From the NCBI GenBank assembly GCA_002381185.1, contig DFOA01000017.1, positions 122,207 through 186,206 on the forward strand: DNA of 64,000 bases. Reading direction: 5' to 3'. Under the pieces are notes generated by a model. It saw nothing but the letters and a program-made list of their open reading frames with translations. It was not told the DNA's origin and did not search any database. Positions 25,145 through 33,899 of this stretch are shown in pieces (within the stretch, counting starts at the first letter, position 1; each line of letters starts with the position of its first letter). Origin of the DNA: Firmicutes bacterium UBA3553. Its GTDB lineage: Bacteria; Bacillota; Clostridia; Tissierellales; Sedimentibacteraceae. Both the position numbers and the translations under genes were made by a program.

Positions 25145-26182
25145 ATGAATTTAGAAACGAACATTAATTTTACTCTTAAGATGCTTGAAGAAATAGTAAA
25201 TATACCAAGCCCTACGGGGTACTGCAAAGACGTAATGCTGCATATAGAAAATACTGCGCATAATCTTGGATACAAGGTTTCACAAAACAAGAAGGGAAAC
25301 AGAATAATTGAAATAGAAGGAACTGATAACAGCTATTGCACAGGAATTCCTGTACATGTTGATACTCTCGGAGCAATGGTGAGATCTGTAAATTCTGATG
25401 GAACATTAAGAATTACTACCATTGGCGGCAATATGTTTTCTACTATAGACGGAGAATATTGTAAGGTACATACACGAAGTGGAAGAATATATACCGGGAC
25501 AATGTTGTCAACTTCACCTGCTGTTCATGTTTATACCGATGCAAGGGACAAGGCCAGGACTGAAGAAAATATGATGATAAGGCTGGATGAGAAGGTTAAA
25601 AGCAAGGAAGATGTGCAAAAATTAGAAATAAGTGCAGGAGACTTTATTTCCATAGAGCCTAAGTTTACAGTTACTCCTTCAGGATATGTTAAATCAAGGT
25701 ACCTGGATGACAAGGCCGGAACTGCATGTGCGTTAAGTCTCATGGAAATGTTTAAAAGGCTTGGCACGAAACCGAAAAATAATGTAAAAATAATAATTTC
25801 ATCGTATGAAGAGGTTGGACATGGGTGTTCAAGCATTCCTGAAGATATCGATGAACTTGTGGGAATTGATATGGGCTGCATAGGCCTGGATTTATCATGT
25901 ACAGAGGAAGATGTGTCTATTTGCGCCAAAGACGGCTCAGGACCATATGATTATGATATCACCGGCAAATTGATCGAACTGGCTAAAAAATACAAATTAA
26001 AATATGCTGTTGACATATATCCCATGTACAGCTCTGATGTGTCGGCTTCGTTAAAAGGAGGAAATGACATAAGGGGAGGACTGATTGGCCCGGGTGTACA
26101 TGCTTCCCACGGAATGGAAAGAACACATACGGACGGTATTGAAAATACTATTAAATTAATATATGCATATTTGACAGAATGA
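25145..26182 (+). CDS. M42-family metallo-aminopeptidase (glutamyl aminopeptidase/FrvX-like)
   Basis: 345 residues from ATG 25145, fixed by GGAGGG; an in-frame TTG at 25118 is rejected. Two-metal ligands can be placed: His in PVHVDTLG, Asp in SRYLDDKAG, Glu-Glu in SSYEEVGHG, Asp in VGIDMGC and His in HASHGMERTH. M42 enzymes are cytoplasmic, usually dodecameric, and trim peptides to amino acids. Divergent from the S9 peptidase and followed by a transporter gene 20 nt on, so it fits a peptide-catabolism locus. Confidence 0.92.
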   Translation: MNLETNINFTLKMLEEIVNIPSPTGYCKDVMLHIENTAHNLGYKVSQNKKGNRIIEIEGTDNSYCTGIPVHVDTLGAMVRSVNSDGTLRITTIGGNMFSTIDGEYCKVHTRSGRIYTGTMLSTSPAVHVYTDARDKARTEENMMIRLDEKVKSKEDVQKLEISAGDFISIEPKFTVTPSGYVKSRYLDDKAGTACALSLMEMFKRLGTKPKNNVKIIISSYEEVGHGCSSIPEDIDELVGIDMGCIGLDLSCTEEDVSICAKDGSGPYDYDITGKLIELAKKYKLKYAVDIYPMYSSDVSASLKGGNDIRGGLIGPGVHASHGMERTHTDGIENTIKLIYAYLTE

Positions 26183-26202
26183 TGAAAAGATGAGGACATG
26201 CA

Positions 26203-27141
26203 GTGGAAAATTTAGTATTCTCAATTAATGTTGTATTACCTATATTTTTATTGATGTGTTCAGGAACCTTGTTTCGTAAAATAAATTTGTTTGATGAAGA
26301 GTTCCTGGTGAAGGCAAACAGTTTTGCGTTTAAAGTATTATTGCCTACTCATCTTTTTAATAATATTTATAAAAGTGAAGTTTCCGATTCTATAAATATT
26401 AAATTGATTTTGTTTGCTGTCAGTATAGTAATTGCGGTTATAGGAATAACTATTATAATAGTACAGAAATTTGAGAAAGATAACAGGAACAGGGGAATTA
26501 TAATTCAAGGGCTTTACAGAAGTAATTTTGTTTTGTTCGGAGTTCCCTTAAGCCTGAATTTATTTGGTGAGTCAAACTTAGGAGCTGTAACGACCTTAAT
26601 TGCCATCATTATACCACTCTATAACTTTATGGCCGTTATAATATTGGATTGGTACTCTAATGACAAGAGTGACTATAAAAAGACTGTTATAAGCATAATT
26701 AAAAATCCTTTAATAGTCGGTTGTTTTCTTGGAATTATTGTTTCAGTCATGAACTTCAAACTTCCGTTGTTTGCAGAAAAAACCATAAATGAGGTGGCAG
26801 AAATGGCAACTCCTTTGGCTTTGATGGCACTTGGCGGAGAAATTGCTATAAAAGGTATTGATAAAAATCTTAATTATATTGCAATTGTTTCAATTGGAAA
26901 GCTTATAGTTATACCTGCTTTTGTTGTTGCAGCAGGCTATGCTTTTGGGTTCAGGGGAGTGGAGTTGGGTGCGTTGTTCAGCATGACGGCTCCGTCATGT
27001 TCGGTTTCAAGTTATACCATGGCGTGTCAGTATGAATGCAACGATGAGCTGGCAGGACAATTAGTGTTTTTCACTGCCTTATTCAGTCCTATAACAATTT
27101 TTTTGTTTATATTTTTCCTGAAGACTGTAGGCGTATTTTAA
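26203..27141 (+). CDS. AEC-family transporter (auxin efflux carrier-like permease)
   Basis: 312 residues with about ten membrane helices in two five-helix halves. The start NVVLPIFLLMCSGTLFRK and the conserved second-half motif EMATPLALMALGGEIA are typical of AEC permeases, which move malonate, malate or other organic acids. GTG start with GAGGA upstream. It probably forms an operon with the preceding M42 peptidase and the following methyltransferase. Direction and substrate unknown. Confidence 0.85.
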   Translation: MENLVFSINVVLPIFLLMCSGTLFRKINLFDEEFLVKANSFAFKVLLPTHLFNNIYKSEVSDSINIKLILFAVSIVIAVIGITIIIVQKFEKDNRNRGIIIQGLYRSNFVLFGVPLSLNLFGESNLGAVTTLIAIIIPLYNFMAVIILDWYSNDKSDYKKTVISIIKNPLIVGCFLGIIVSVMNFKLPLFAEKTINEVAEMATPLALMALGGEIAIKGIDKNLNYIAIVSIGKLIVIPAFVVAAGYAFGFRGVELGALFSMTAPSCSVSSYTMACQYECNDELAGQLVFFTALFSPITIFLFIFFLKTVGVF

Positions 27142-27151
27142 GGAGATTAAA

Positions 27152-27865
27152 ATGGATATAAAATCATACAAAAAAAACTATGATTATTCCTATACATTTG
27201 GAATGTTTCCCACTGTGGAACTGATACAATCAAAGCCGGATAAGGTAATAAAGGTTTTAGTGAGCTCTCATTATAAATCAGAATCAGATACTGATATTTT
27301 TGAGCTGTGTAAAAGATATAATATTAAGACTGAAATTAACGATAAGGCTATAAATCGTATAAGTGATAAGGAAAATAATTATGTTGTCGGAGTATTTTAT
27401 AAATACGATTGTGTCCTGAATAATGATGAATCTCATATAGTCTTGGTTAATCCAAGCAATATGGGAAATATGGGTACAATTATAAGAACTCTCACGGGAT
27501 TTGGATTGAACAATTTGGCGGTTATCAGCCCTGGTGTTGACGTATTCGACCCTAAGGTTTTAAGAGCTTCCATGGGTTCTCTGTTTAGAATAAATTTTAA
27601 ATATTTTGATAGTTTTGATTCCTATAAAGAAAAATTCTACAACCGCAAAATTTATACATTCATGCTTGATGGAGCTACATCATTAAAGAATTTAAAACAT
27701 GATAGTAATGAACTTTTTTCGCTGGTTTTTGGCAATGAGGCCACAGGACTCGATTCAAGTTTTTCTTCTGTTGGTACAAGTGTATTTATAAAACACACAG
27801 ACAGAATTGATTCGTTGAACCTTACAATAGCTGCCGGAATTGCAATGTATCATTTTTGCAGTTGA
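27152..27865 (+). CDS. TrmH/SpoU-family RNA 2'-O-methyltransferase
   Basis: 237 residues. An N-terminal substrate-binding extension (about 1-90) precedes the SPOUT domain, whose three motifs are clear: NPSNMGNMGTIIRT (motif 1 with Arg), LVFGNEATGL (motif 2) and DSLNLTIAAGIAMY (motif 3 of the knot). It uses S-adenosylmethionine to methylate a ribose in tRNA or rRNA; which one is unknown. TAAGGAG precedes the ATG. Confidence 0.9.
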   Translation: MDIKSYKKNYDYSYTFGMFPTVELIQSKPDKVIKVLVSSHYKSESDTDIFELCKRYNIKTEINDKAINRISDKENNYVVGVFYKYDCVLNNDESHIVLVNPSNMGNMGTIIRTLTGFGLNNLAVISPGVDVFDPKVLRASMGSLFRINFKYFDSFDSYKEKFYNRKIYTFMLDGATSLKNLKHDSNELFSLVFGNEATGLDSSFSSVGTSVFIKHTDRIDSLNLTIAAGIAMYHFCS

Positions 27866-27935
27866 TTTTGGATTGGTAAATTATTAACAAATTAACATAT
27901 ATAGGATAAATAATTAATCTGCTGCTGTAAATACT

Positions 27936-27965
27936 ATATTTAAGGCATCAAGTTGCCCTAAATAT
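27936..27965 (+). other. Leader hairpin upstream of the Asn-rich gene
   Basis: An 11-bp stem ATATTTAAGGC (27936-27946) / GCCCTAAATAT (27955-27965) with one mismatch, 24 bases before the proposed start. There is no T run, so it is not a terminator; it may be a translational or mRNA-stability element. Confidence 0.4.
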
Positions 27966-27988
27966 GTGTTAATTGAAGGTGATCGATC

Positions 27989-28423
27989 ATTAAAAACTTT
28001 AACAGCAAAAGTCCGGATAACGACGTAAAGTTATTCAATTGGGAAGAACAAGCAAAATTAGACAGCCAACAAAACTTAAGGGAGCAGATGAAGCAAATGA
28101 ACAACAACTATCAAAACAAAAATGACAACAAATGTGATAACAGAGATAATAATAACAGATTTAATAACAGAGAAAACAATAACAACAACAGATTTGATAA
28201 CAGAGATAACAACAATAGACTTGAAAACAGAGACAATAACAACAGATTTAATAACAATAGGTTAGATAATTGTGACAATAACAGATTAGATAACCGCGAC
28301 AACAACAGATTAGATAACCGTGACAACAATAATAGATTCAACAACCGTGACAATAATAACAAAGAAAACAACAAAGAAAACAACAATAAAAACAGAAATA
28401 ACAACGAAAATAATTTTAGATAA
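27989..28423 (+). CDS. Asn/Arg/Asp-rich low-complexity protein, apparent ATT start
   Basis: About 144 residues if read from ATT 27989. The first ATG in frame is 28088, but the 33 codons before it read like real protein (KNFNSKSPDNDVKLFNWEEQ) and GAAGGTGAT lies seven bases before the ATT, with a stop at 27980-27982 closing the frame. The C-terminal two thirds are imperfect repeats of RDNNNRFNN and RLDNRDNN. No family recognised. Repeats of this kind can expand or contract by slippage. It may be a spore or cell-surface structural protein; that is a guess. A Leu-rich frame on the opposite strand is a by-product of the repeat. Confidence 0.6.
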   Translation: MKNFNSKSPDNDVKLFNWEEQAKLDSQQNLREQMKQMNNNYQNKNDNKCDNRDNNNRFNNRENNNNNRFDNRDNNNRLENRDNNNRFNNNRLDNCDNNRLDNRDNNRLDNRDNNNRFNNRDNNNKENNKENNNKNRNNNENNFR

Positions 28424-28430
28424 TATTTAA

Positions 28431-28471
28431 AATAAGAATGGTCTCTTAATTACAGGGACCATTCTTATTTT
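28431..28471. terminator. Bidirectional terminator
   Basis: A 16-bp stem AATAAGAATGGTCTCT (28431-28446) / AGGGACCATTCTTATT (28454-28469) with a T-rich tail on both sides, between convergent genes. Confidence 0.85.
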
Positions 28472-28950
28472 ATTTTCAATATATCATTTGCCATTTCTTG
28501 AATGCTTTCATAATTTATTTCAGTAAAAGTCCTATTTTCTAATTTGAAGTTTTTTTGTACTGTTTTCATAACCAATTTGTCATAGAGTTTATAGGGTCTT
28601 ACTTTTAATCTGCCTCCAAAACATTGTATGGACACTGATTTATTTAATAGTTTTTTAGGAAAATTGTGAAGCAGGTATTGGTTTGCCTTTTCCGGAAATC
28701 CACAGCATAAATATATGGCAGTATTCTTTTTCATAAGAGTGTCAAGATTATCTTTGATGAAATTTACGACTGATTTGTGAATGATGTTAAATCTTATACA
28801 ACTTCCAATTACTATCGTATCATAATCTGATGGTTTTGCATTGTCTTTAGATAAATTAACCACATGTGAGCCGGGCAGTTTTTCAGCCAATAATTGCGCG
28901 CATTCACCTGTAGTGTTGTTATCGCTTGCATATGCTATTAAAATATTCAT
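28465..28950 (-). CDS. Flavodoxin-fold protein (HemG/flavodoxin_5-like)
   Basis: 161 residues. It begins MNILIAYASDNNTTGECAQ, matching the FMN phosphate-binding loop of flavodoxins; TIVIGSCIRFN lies at the second flavin loop and CCGFPEKAN at the third. The pattern is close to the protoporphyrinogen-oxidase/menaquinone-linked flavodoxin domain family. No heme genes are nearby, so a general electron-transfer role is as likely. GGAGC precedes the ATG. Confidence 0.75.
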   Translation of the reverse strand: MNILIAYASDNNTTGECAQLLAEKLPGSHVVNLSKDNAKPSDYDTIVIGSCIRFNIIHKSVVNFIKDNLDTLMKKNTAIYLCCGFPEKANQYLLHNFPKKLLNKSVSIQCFGGRLKVRPYKLYDKLVMKTVQKNFKLENRTFTEINYESIQEMANDILKIK

Positions 28951-29094
28951 TCTATGCTCCGTCTGCTTAATATTATATATGAAATCATAATATTTTAGAA
29001 GACAAAAGTCAAGAAATATGTATTGTTATATATTTGTCATAATAATACAAGAAAATTTATTGCAAAAGTAGATTTTTTCACGAGTTAAAAACTA

Positions 29095-29124
29095 TTGACA
29101 ACTTTAGATTTTAAGTCTTATAAT
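29095..29124 (+). promoter_or_regulatory. Promoter of the glycine cleavage operon
   Basis: TTGACA (29095-29100), 18-bp spacer and TATAAT (29119-29124), upstream of the glycine riboswitch. Confidence 0.75.
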
Positions 29125-29207
29125 AAGCTTATCAATATTAGAACAAATATTATTTTTTTAATTCATAACCAAAGAAATTAATAAATATAATATTGAATGA
29201 TAAGCTT
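29125..29207 (+). other. Leader inverted repeat abutting the riboswitch
   Basis: AAGCTTATC (29125-29133) is exactly complementary to GATAAGCTT (29199-29207), with AATATT paired inside (29134-29139 with 29189-29194). The helix would close immediately before the aptamer begins, so the RNA 5' end is structured in a way that could influence aptamer folding. Confidence 0.55.
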
Positions 29208-29358
29208 GGGAGAGACCAATATGGGCGCCGAAGAAGCAAATTGCACTGGTCGGAGTGCGGTGAAACTTTCAGGCAAAAGGGCCAGGCTTGGACAATGCTC
29301 TGAATAACGAATGTTAAGACAGAGGTAATGACAACTGTTATTACCTCTGTCTTTTTTT
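29208..29358 (+). ncRNA. Glycine riboswitch (gcvT element), single aptamer with expression platform
   Basis: The conserved glycine-aptamer blocks are present in order: GGGAGAGACC (29208-29217), GCGCCGAAGAAGCAAA (29225-29240), CACTGGTCGGAGTG, AACTTTCAGGCAAAAGG and GGAC with TGCTCTGAA. Only one full aptamer is visible; many such switches are tandem. It is followed by a strong terminator hairpin, then gcvT. By analogy, glycine binding should prevent termination and switch on the glycine cleavage operon. Flanking sequence may hold a vestigial ghost aptamer helix. Confidence 0.92.
29316..29358 (+). terminator. Riboswitch expression-platform terminator
   Basis: A 14-bp perfect stem AAGACAGAGGTAAT (29316-29329) / ATTACCTCTGTCTT (29340-29353) and seven T. 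Confidence 0.9.
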
Positions 29359-29388
29359 ATAGACCTAACCCCAGCATGACTTGACCCA

Positions 29389-29460
29389 ATTTGTACGAGC
29401 GGTAGTGAAGGGCAAATGGCGGTAGGCCTTATGCAGCGCAATCCTGATTTGTACGAGCGG
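29389..29460. repeat. Direct repeats of ATTTGTACGAGCGG
   Basis: Two identical 14-mers at 29389-29402 and 29447-29460, 58 bp apart, each followed by YAG. The first can pair through ATTTG with a following CAAAT (29413-29417). The unit resembles 22972-23001. No gene lies in 29361-29541; these repeats are its main content. Confidence 0.6.
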
Positions 29461-29541
29461 CAGCTAACAGATAAATTGATGACGTAGCCTGCTAATAGCA
29501 ATATGTTTAATTATAAATAATATATAAAAAGGAGTGATTAG

Positions 29542-30636
29542 GTGAAAACGACACCATTGTATGAAAAGCATCTAGAACTAAACGGAAAAATCATTGACTT
29601 TGGGGGGTGGGCACTTCCTGTGGAATATTCAGGAATACTTTCAGAGCATGAAGCGGTGAGAACCAAGGCGGGTTTGTTTGACGTATCTCACATGGGTGAA
29701 ATAACAGTAAAGGGGGAAGATGCGGAAAAATATCTTCAAATGATTGTAACAAATGACATTTCAGTACTTGCGGAAAACCAGATTGCATATACTACAATGT
29801 GTTATCCTAACGGAGGAGTGGTTGATGATCTGCTGGTTTACAAAAACAGCAATGTGGATTATTTGCTGGTTGTTAATGCATCAAATACTGACAAGGATTT
29901 TGAATGGCTGGAAAGGCATGTATCTGGCAATGTTGAAGTGAAAAATGTTTCATCTCTATATGCTCAGCTTGCTCTTCAAGGACCTCAGGCTCAGACGATA
30001 CTGCAAAAACTTGTAAAAGATGACCTGAATGAATTAGAATTTTATCATTTCAAGAGCAATGTGAATGCTTGTGGAATTAATACCTTGGTATCACGCACAG
30101 GATACACGGGAGAAGATGGTTTTGAATTATATTTTGCTTCTGCTGACGGGCCTGGAATGTGGGATATGCTTCTTGAAGCAGGAAAAGATGATGGGCTTGT
30201 TCCGGCAGGCTTAGGTGCCAGAGATACATTGAGGTTCGAGGCGGCACTTCCTTTATACGGCCAGGAAATTGACAAGGATATAACTCCTCTTGAAGCGGGA
30301 CTGGGATTTTGCGTTAAACTTGCCAAAAATGATTTTATAGGTAAAGATGTTCTGGTTAATCAAAAATCAGAAGGACTGAAAAGAAAAGTAGTTGGTTTTG
30401 AAATGGTTGACAGAGGCATTCCTAGAAATCATTATGATGTTTATGCTGATAGCAAAAAAATCGGATATGTTACGACAGGAAGTTTTTCTCCAACATTAAA
30501 GAAAAACATAGGGCTTGCATTAATAAATGCTGAATATGCAAAAGAAGGAACAGAAATAGAAATTTCAATAAGGAATAAAAAATTGAAAGCCAACGTAATT
30601 AAAAAACCGTTTTACATTAAAAAATATAAAAAATAA
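29542..30636 (+). CDS. gcvT: Glycine cleavage system T protein (aminomethyltransferase)
   Basis: 364 residues from GTG 29542 with AAGGAG upstream. It begins TPLYEKHLELNGKIIDFGGWALPVEY, has GLFDVSHMGEI and the folate-binding Asp region TNDISVL, and ends with the C-terminal GcvT barrel (GYVTTGSFSPTLKKNIGLA). It transfers the methylene group from the aminomethyl-lipoyl H protein to tetrahydrofolate, releasing ammonia. First gene of gcvT-H-PA-PB-lpd under a glycine riboswitch. Confidence 0.97.
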   Translation: MKTTPLYEKHLELNGKIIDFGGWALPVEYSGILSEHEAVRTKAGLFDVSHMGEITVKGEDAEKYLQMIVTNDISVLAENQIAYTTMCYPNGGVVDDLLVYKNSNVDYLLVVNASNTDKDFEWLERHVSGNVEVKNVSSLYAQLALQGPQAQTILQKLVKDDLNELEFYHFKSNVNACGINTLVSRTGYTGEDGFELYFASADGPGMWDMLLEAGKDDGLVPAGLGARDTLRFEAALPLYGQEIDKDITPLEAGLGFCVKLAKNDFIGKDVLVNQKSEGLKRKVVGFEMVDRGIPRNHYDVYADSKKIGYVTTGSFSPTLKKNIGLALINAEYAKEGTEIEISIRNKKLKANVIKKPFYIKKYKK

Positions 30637-30719
30637 ATTAAGAATTAAGATAGTTGTAAAAAGATAATGAAATTATTAAATGATTGTTCATAATTTAAAA
30701 TTAAAAAATGGAGGAAAGT

Positions 30720-31094
30720 ATGAAACTATTAAATGAATTAAAATATTCTGATTCTCATGAATGGATTAAGGTAGAAGGAAATAAGGCTTATATAGGAATT
30801 ACAGATTATGCACAGGATCATTTGGGAGAAGTTGTTTATGTTGAACTTCCTGAGGTTGATGCAACTGTTGAAGCAGGAGATCAATTTATAGTTTTAGAAT
30901 CAGTAAAAGCTGCGTCAGATGTTTATGCTCCGTTATCGGGTACAATAGTTGAAATAAATGAGGAGCTGGTCGATAATCCTGGCTTAATTAATGAGTCGCC
31001 GTATGATGCCTGGCTTGTTGCTATAGACATGCTGCATCCTGCAGAAGCTGACAATCTGCTTTCGGCAGCTGATTACGAAAAAATATGCGAATAA
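30720..31094 (+). CDS. gcvH: Glycine cleavage system H protein
   Basis: 124 residues from ATG 30720 (GGAGG upstream; an in-frame ATG at 30708 lies in the ribosome-site context). The lipoylated Lys is in LESVKAASDVYAP, with the family features HEWIKVEGNKAYIGITDYAQ and NEELVDNPGLINESPYDAWL. It shuttles the aminomethyl group among P, T and L proteins. Lipoylation may use the ligase encoded at 56426. Confidence 0.97.
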   Translation: MKLLNELKYSDSHEWIKVEGNKAYIGITDYAQDHLGEVVYVELPEVDATVEAGDQFIVLESVKAASDVYAPLSGTIVEINEELVDNPGLINESPYDAWLVAIDMLHPAEADNLLSAADYEKICE

Positions 31095-31104
31095 GGAGGA
31101 ACTT

Positions 31105-32442
31105 ATGTCAAGGTATATAGGAAATACCGATAAAGACAGGGAACAAATGCTCAAAGAAATAGGATATGACAGCATAGATTCTTTGTTCAATGCAGTCCCT
31201 GATTCCGTACGGTTAAAGACAAATTTAAACTTACCAGGCGCCCAGTCTGAAATGGAACTGGTTAAACAAATGAAATTATTGTCAAATAAAAATTTAAATC
31301 TTGATGATTACACCTGCTTCTTAGGAGCAGGTGCATATGATCATTATATACCTGCTGCCATAGACCAGTTGGCTTTACGACAGGAATTCTACACCGCGTA
31401 TACTCCTTATCAGCCTGAAATAAGCCAGGGAACATTACAAGCTATATTTGAATACCAAACAATGATAAGTGAGTTAACAGGGCTTCCAGTTGTGAATGCT
31501 TCCATGTATGATGGTGCGACCGCAATGACAGAAGCAGCAATCATGGCATGTGAATCAACAAGGAGATCTGAAATTATAATTGCAGAAAGCGTTCATCCTG
31601 AAAGCATACAAGTGTTAAATACATATGCACAGTTTAGAAATATTACTATAACAGAATTAGGTTATAAGGATGGGCAAACCGATTTAGAAGCTTTAAAAAA
31701 TATAATAAACAAAAATACTGCTGCAGTAATTATTCAAAGCCCAAATTTCTTTGGCATTATCGAAAATATCACAGCAATAGAAAGCATAGTCCATGAAAAC
31801 AAAAGCTTATTGGTTATGAGTGCTGACCCGATATCTCTTGCAATGTTAAAAAGTCCCGGAGAACTGGGTGCGGATATAGCAGTGGGAGATGGGCAATCGT
31901 TGGGAAATTCCCTTAGCTTTGGAGGCCCTTATTTAGGGTTTATGGCAGTTACAGAAAAACTTATGCGCAAAATGCCTGGAAGAATTGTCGGTGAAACCGT
32001 CGACAAGGATGGAAACAGAGGATTTGTTCTGACATTGCAGACAAGGGAGCAGCATATCAGGAGAGAAAAAGCAACTTCAAACATCTGCTCAAATCAGGCG
32101 TTAAATGCCTTAATAGCCACAATATATCTTACTTTAATGGGTAAGGATGGACTTAAGGAAGTCGCAAATTTATGCCTGCAGAAGTCTCACTATGCATACA
32201 ATGAACTGATTAAAACAGGAAAATTCAGCCCTGTGTTTACAAAGCCATTCTTTAAGGAGTTTGTTGTAAAAAGCAGTGAGCCGGTAAATGAACTTAACTC
32301 AAAACTTTTAAGAAGCAATATAATAGGCGGATATGACATTGAAAAGAACTATCATGAATTAAAAGACTGCTGGTTAATTGCTGTTACAGAAAAACGCACA
32401 AAAGAAGATATAGATAATCTAATAAGAAAGGCGGTGGAGTAA
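31105..32442 (+). CDS. gcvPA: Glycine dehydrogenase (decarboxylating) subunit 1
   Basis: 445 residues, corresponding to the N-terminal half of the single-chain P protein. RYIGNTDKDREQML, FLGAGAYDHYIPAAIDQL, YTPYQPEISQGTLQAIFEYQTMISELTGLPVVNASMYDGATA (in parts) are characteristic. The half lacks the PLP lysine and works as a heterotetramer with GcvPB. The next gene starts two bases after its stop. Confidence 0.97.
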   Translation: MSRYIGNTDKDREQMLKEIGYDSIDSLFNAVPDSVRLKTNLNLPGAQSEMELVKQMKLLSNKNLNLDDYTCFLGAGAYDHYIPAAIDQLALRQEFYTAYTPYQPEISQGTLQAIFEYQTMISELTGLPVVNASMYDGATAMTEAAIMACESTRRSEIIIAESVHPESIQVLNTYAQFRNITITELGYKDGQTDLEALKNIINKNTAAVIIQSPNFFGIIENITAIESIVHENKSLLVMSADPISLAMLKSPGELGADIAVGDGQSLGNSLSFGGPYLGFMAVTEKLMRKMPGRIVGETVDKDGNRGFVLTLQTREQHIRREKATSNICSNQALNALIATIYLTLMGKDGLKEVANLCLQKSHYAYNELIKTGKFSPVFTKPFFKEFVVKSSEPVNELNSKLLRSNIIGGYDIEKNYHELKDCWLIAVTEKRTKEDIDNLIRKAVE

Positions 32443-32443
32443 C

Positions 32444-33898
32444 ATGCAAAAACATCAATCATTAATATTTGAAATAAGCAAAGCAGGACGTAAAGCGTAC
32501 TCTCTTCCGGAATGCGATGTATTTGCAGCATCTGCCGGGGAAATTTTAGATAAAAGCCTGTTAAGAACGGAAGCACCGGAACTCCCGGAAGTAAGCGAAC
32601 CGGATGCCGTACGCCACTTCACGCAGCTTTCTCAAAGAAATCATGGTGTTGACTCAGGTTTTTATCCTCTGGGCAGCTGTACCATGAAGTACAATCCAAA
32701 AGTAAATGAAGCGGTTGCAAGGTTTGATGGCTTTGCAAAAGTTCACCCGTACCAATCTGAAAAAACCGTACAGGGAGCCATGCAGGTGATGTATGAGCTT
32801 GGGGATATGCTTTCAGAAATAACAGGCATGGATCAATTCACGCTGCAGCCTGCAGCGGGAGCTCACGGAGAACTTACAGGCCTTATGATAATGAAGGCAT
32901 ACCATAAAAACAGGGGCAATCAAAGAAATATTATAGTTGTTCCTGACTCTGCACACGGAACTAACCCGGCATCTGCTGCAGTAGCAGGCTTTGATGTTGT
33001 AGAAGTTAAATCAAACGAAAAGGGATTAGTTGATTTAGAGGCATTAAAAGCCGTAATGAGCGATAAAGTTGCAGGCTTTATGCTGACTAACCCGAATACT
33101 CTCGGATTGTTTGATGAAAATATTTTGGAAATATCTAAAATAGTACATGAAGCAGGCGGATTAATGTATTATGATGGTGCAAATACAAATGCCATAATGG
33201 GGATAACAAGACCCGGTGACATGGGGTTTGATGTGGTTCACATAAACCTTCACAAAACATTCAGCACGCCTCATGGCGGAGGTGGACCTGGTGCAGGACC
33301 GGTGGGCGTTAAAAAACATTTAACCGAATTTTTACCTGTGCCTGTTGTTGTTAAGAAAGAAGATGACTATTCCTTTGACTATGACAGACCTTTGTCAATT
33401 GGAAAAGTTAAATCATTCTACGGGAATTTTGGAGTTTGTGTGCGTGCGTATGCATACATAAGAAGTCTTGGATCTGATGGATTAAGGGCAGTTTCTGAAA
33501 ATGCCGTATTAAATGCTAATTATATTGCAAATAAGCTTAAGGATAAATATTATCTGCCTGTAGACAGAGAATGTATGCATGAATGTGTATTTTCAGGAGA
33601 CTGGCAGAAGAAAAACGGAGTATCGACACTTGATGTTGCAAAACGACTGTTAGATTTCGGATACCATCCTCCGACGATTTATTTCCCGCTTATTGTTTCG
33701 GAAGCAATGATGATTGAGCCTACAGAATGTGAAACAAAGGAAACATTGGATGAATTTATATCTGTTATGAGACAAATCTCCGATGAAGCGGAAAATAATC
33801 CTGAGCTTGTTCATTCAGCACCTCATACAACAATAATTTCAAGGCTTGATGAAGCAGCAGCGGCAAGAAAGCCGATACTTCGATACAAGCAGGTGTAA
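32444..33898 (+). CDS. gcvPB: Glycine dehydrogenase (decarboxylating) subunit 2
   Basis: 484 residues, the C-terminal half of P protein. It contains GSCTMKYNPKVNE, PAAGAHGELTGL, DSAHGTNPASA and the PLP lysine in INLHKTFSTPHGGGGPG. It decarboxylates glycine and loads the aminomethyl group on GcvH. The two-subunit P protein is usual in Clostridia and many archaea. Confidence 0.97.
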   Translation: MQKHQSLIFEISKAGRKAYSLPECDVFAASAGEILDKSLLRTEAPELPEVSEPDAVRHFTQLSQRNHGVDSGFYPLGSCTMKYNPKVNEAVARFDGFAKVHPYQSEKTVQGAMQVMYELGDMLSEITGMDQFTLQPAAGAHGELTGLMIMKAYHKNRGNQRNIIVVPDSAHGTNPASAAVAGFDVVEVKSNEKGLVDLEALKAVMSDKVAGFMLTNPNTLGLFDENILEISKIVHEAGGLMYYDGANTNAIMGITRPGDMGFDVVHINLHKTFSTPHGGGGPGAGPVGVKKHLTEFLPVPVVVKKEDDYSFDYDRPLSIGKVKSFYGNFGVCVRAYAYIRSLGSDGLRAVSENAVLNANYIANKLKDKYYLPVDRECMHECVFSGDWQKKNGVSTLDVAKRLLDFGYHPPTIYFPLIVSEAMMIEPTECETKETLDEFISVMRQISDEAENNPELVHSAPHTTIISRLDEAAAARKPILRYKQV

Positions 33899-33899
33899 T

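Noticed and set aside
28111..28404. Leu/Ser-rich minus-strand frame
   Set aside because: It is the complement of the Asn-codon repeat (AAC/AAT read as GTT/ATT/TTA) with no ribosome site.
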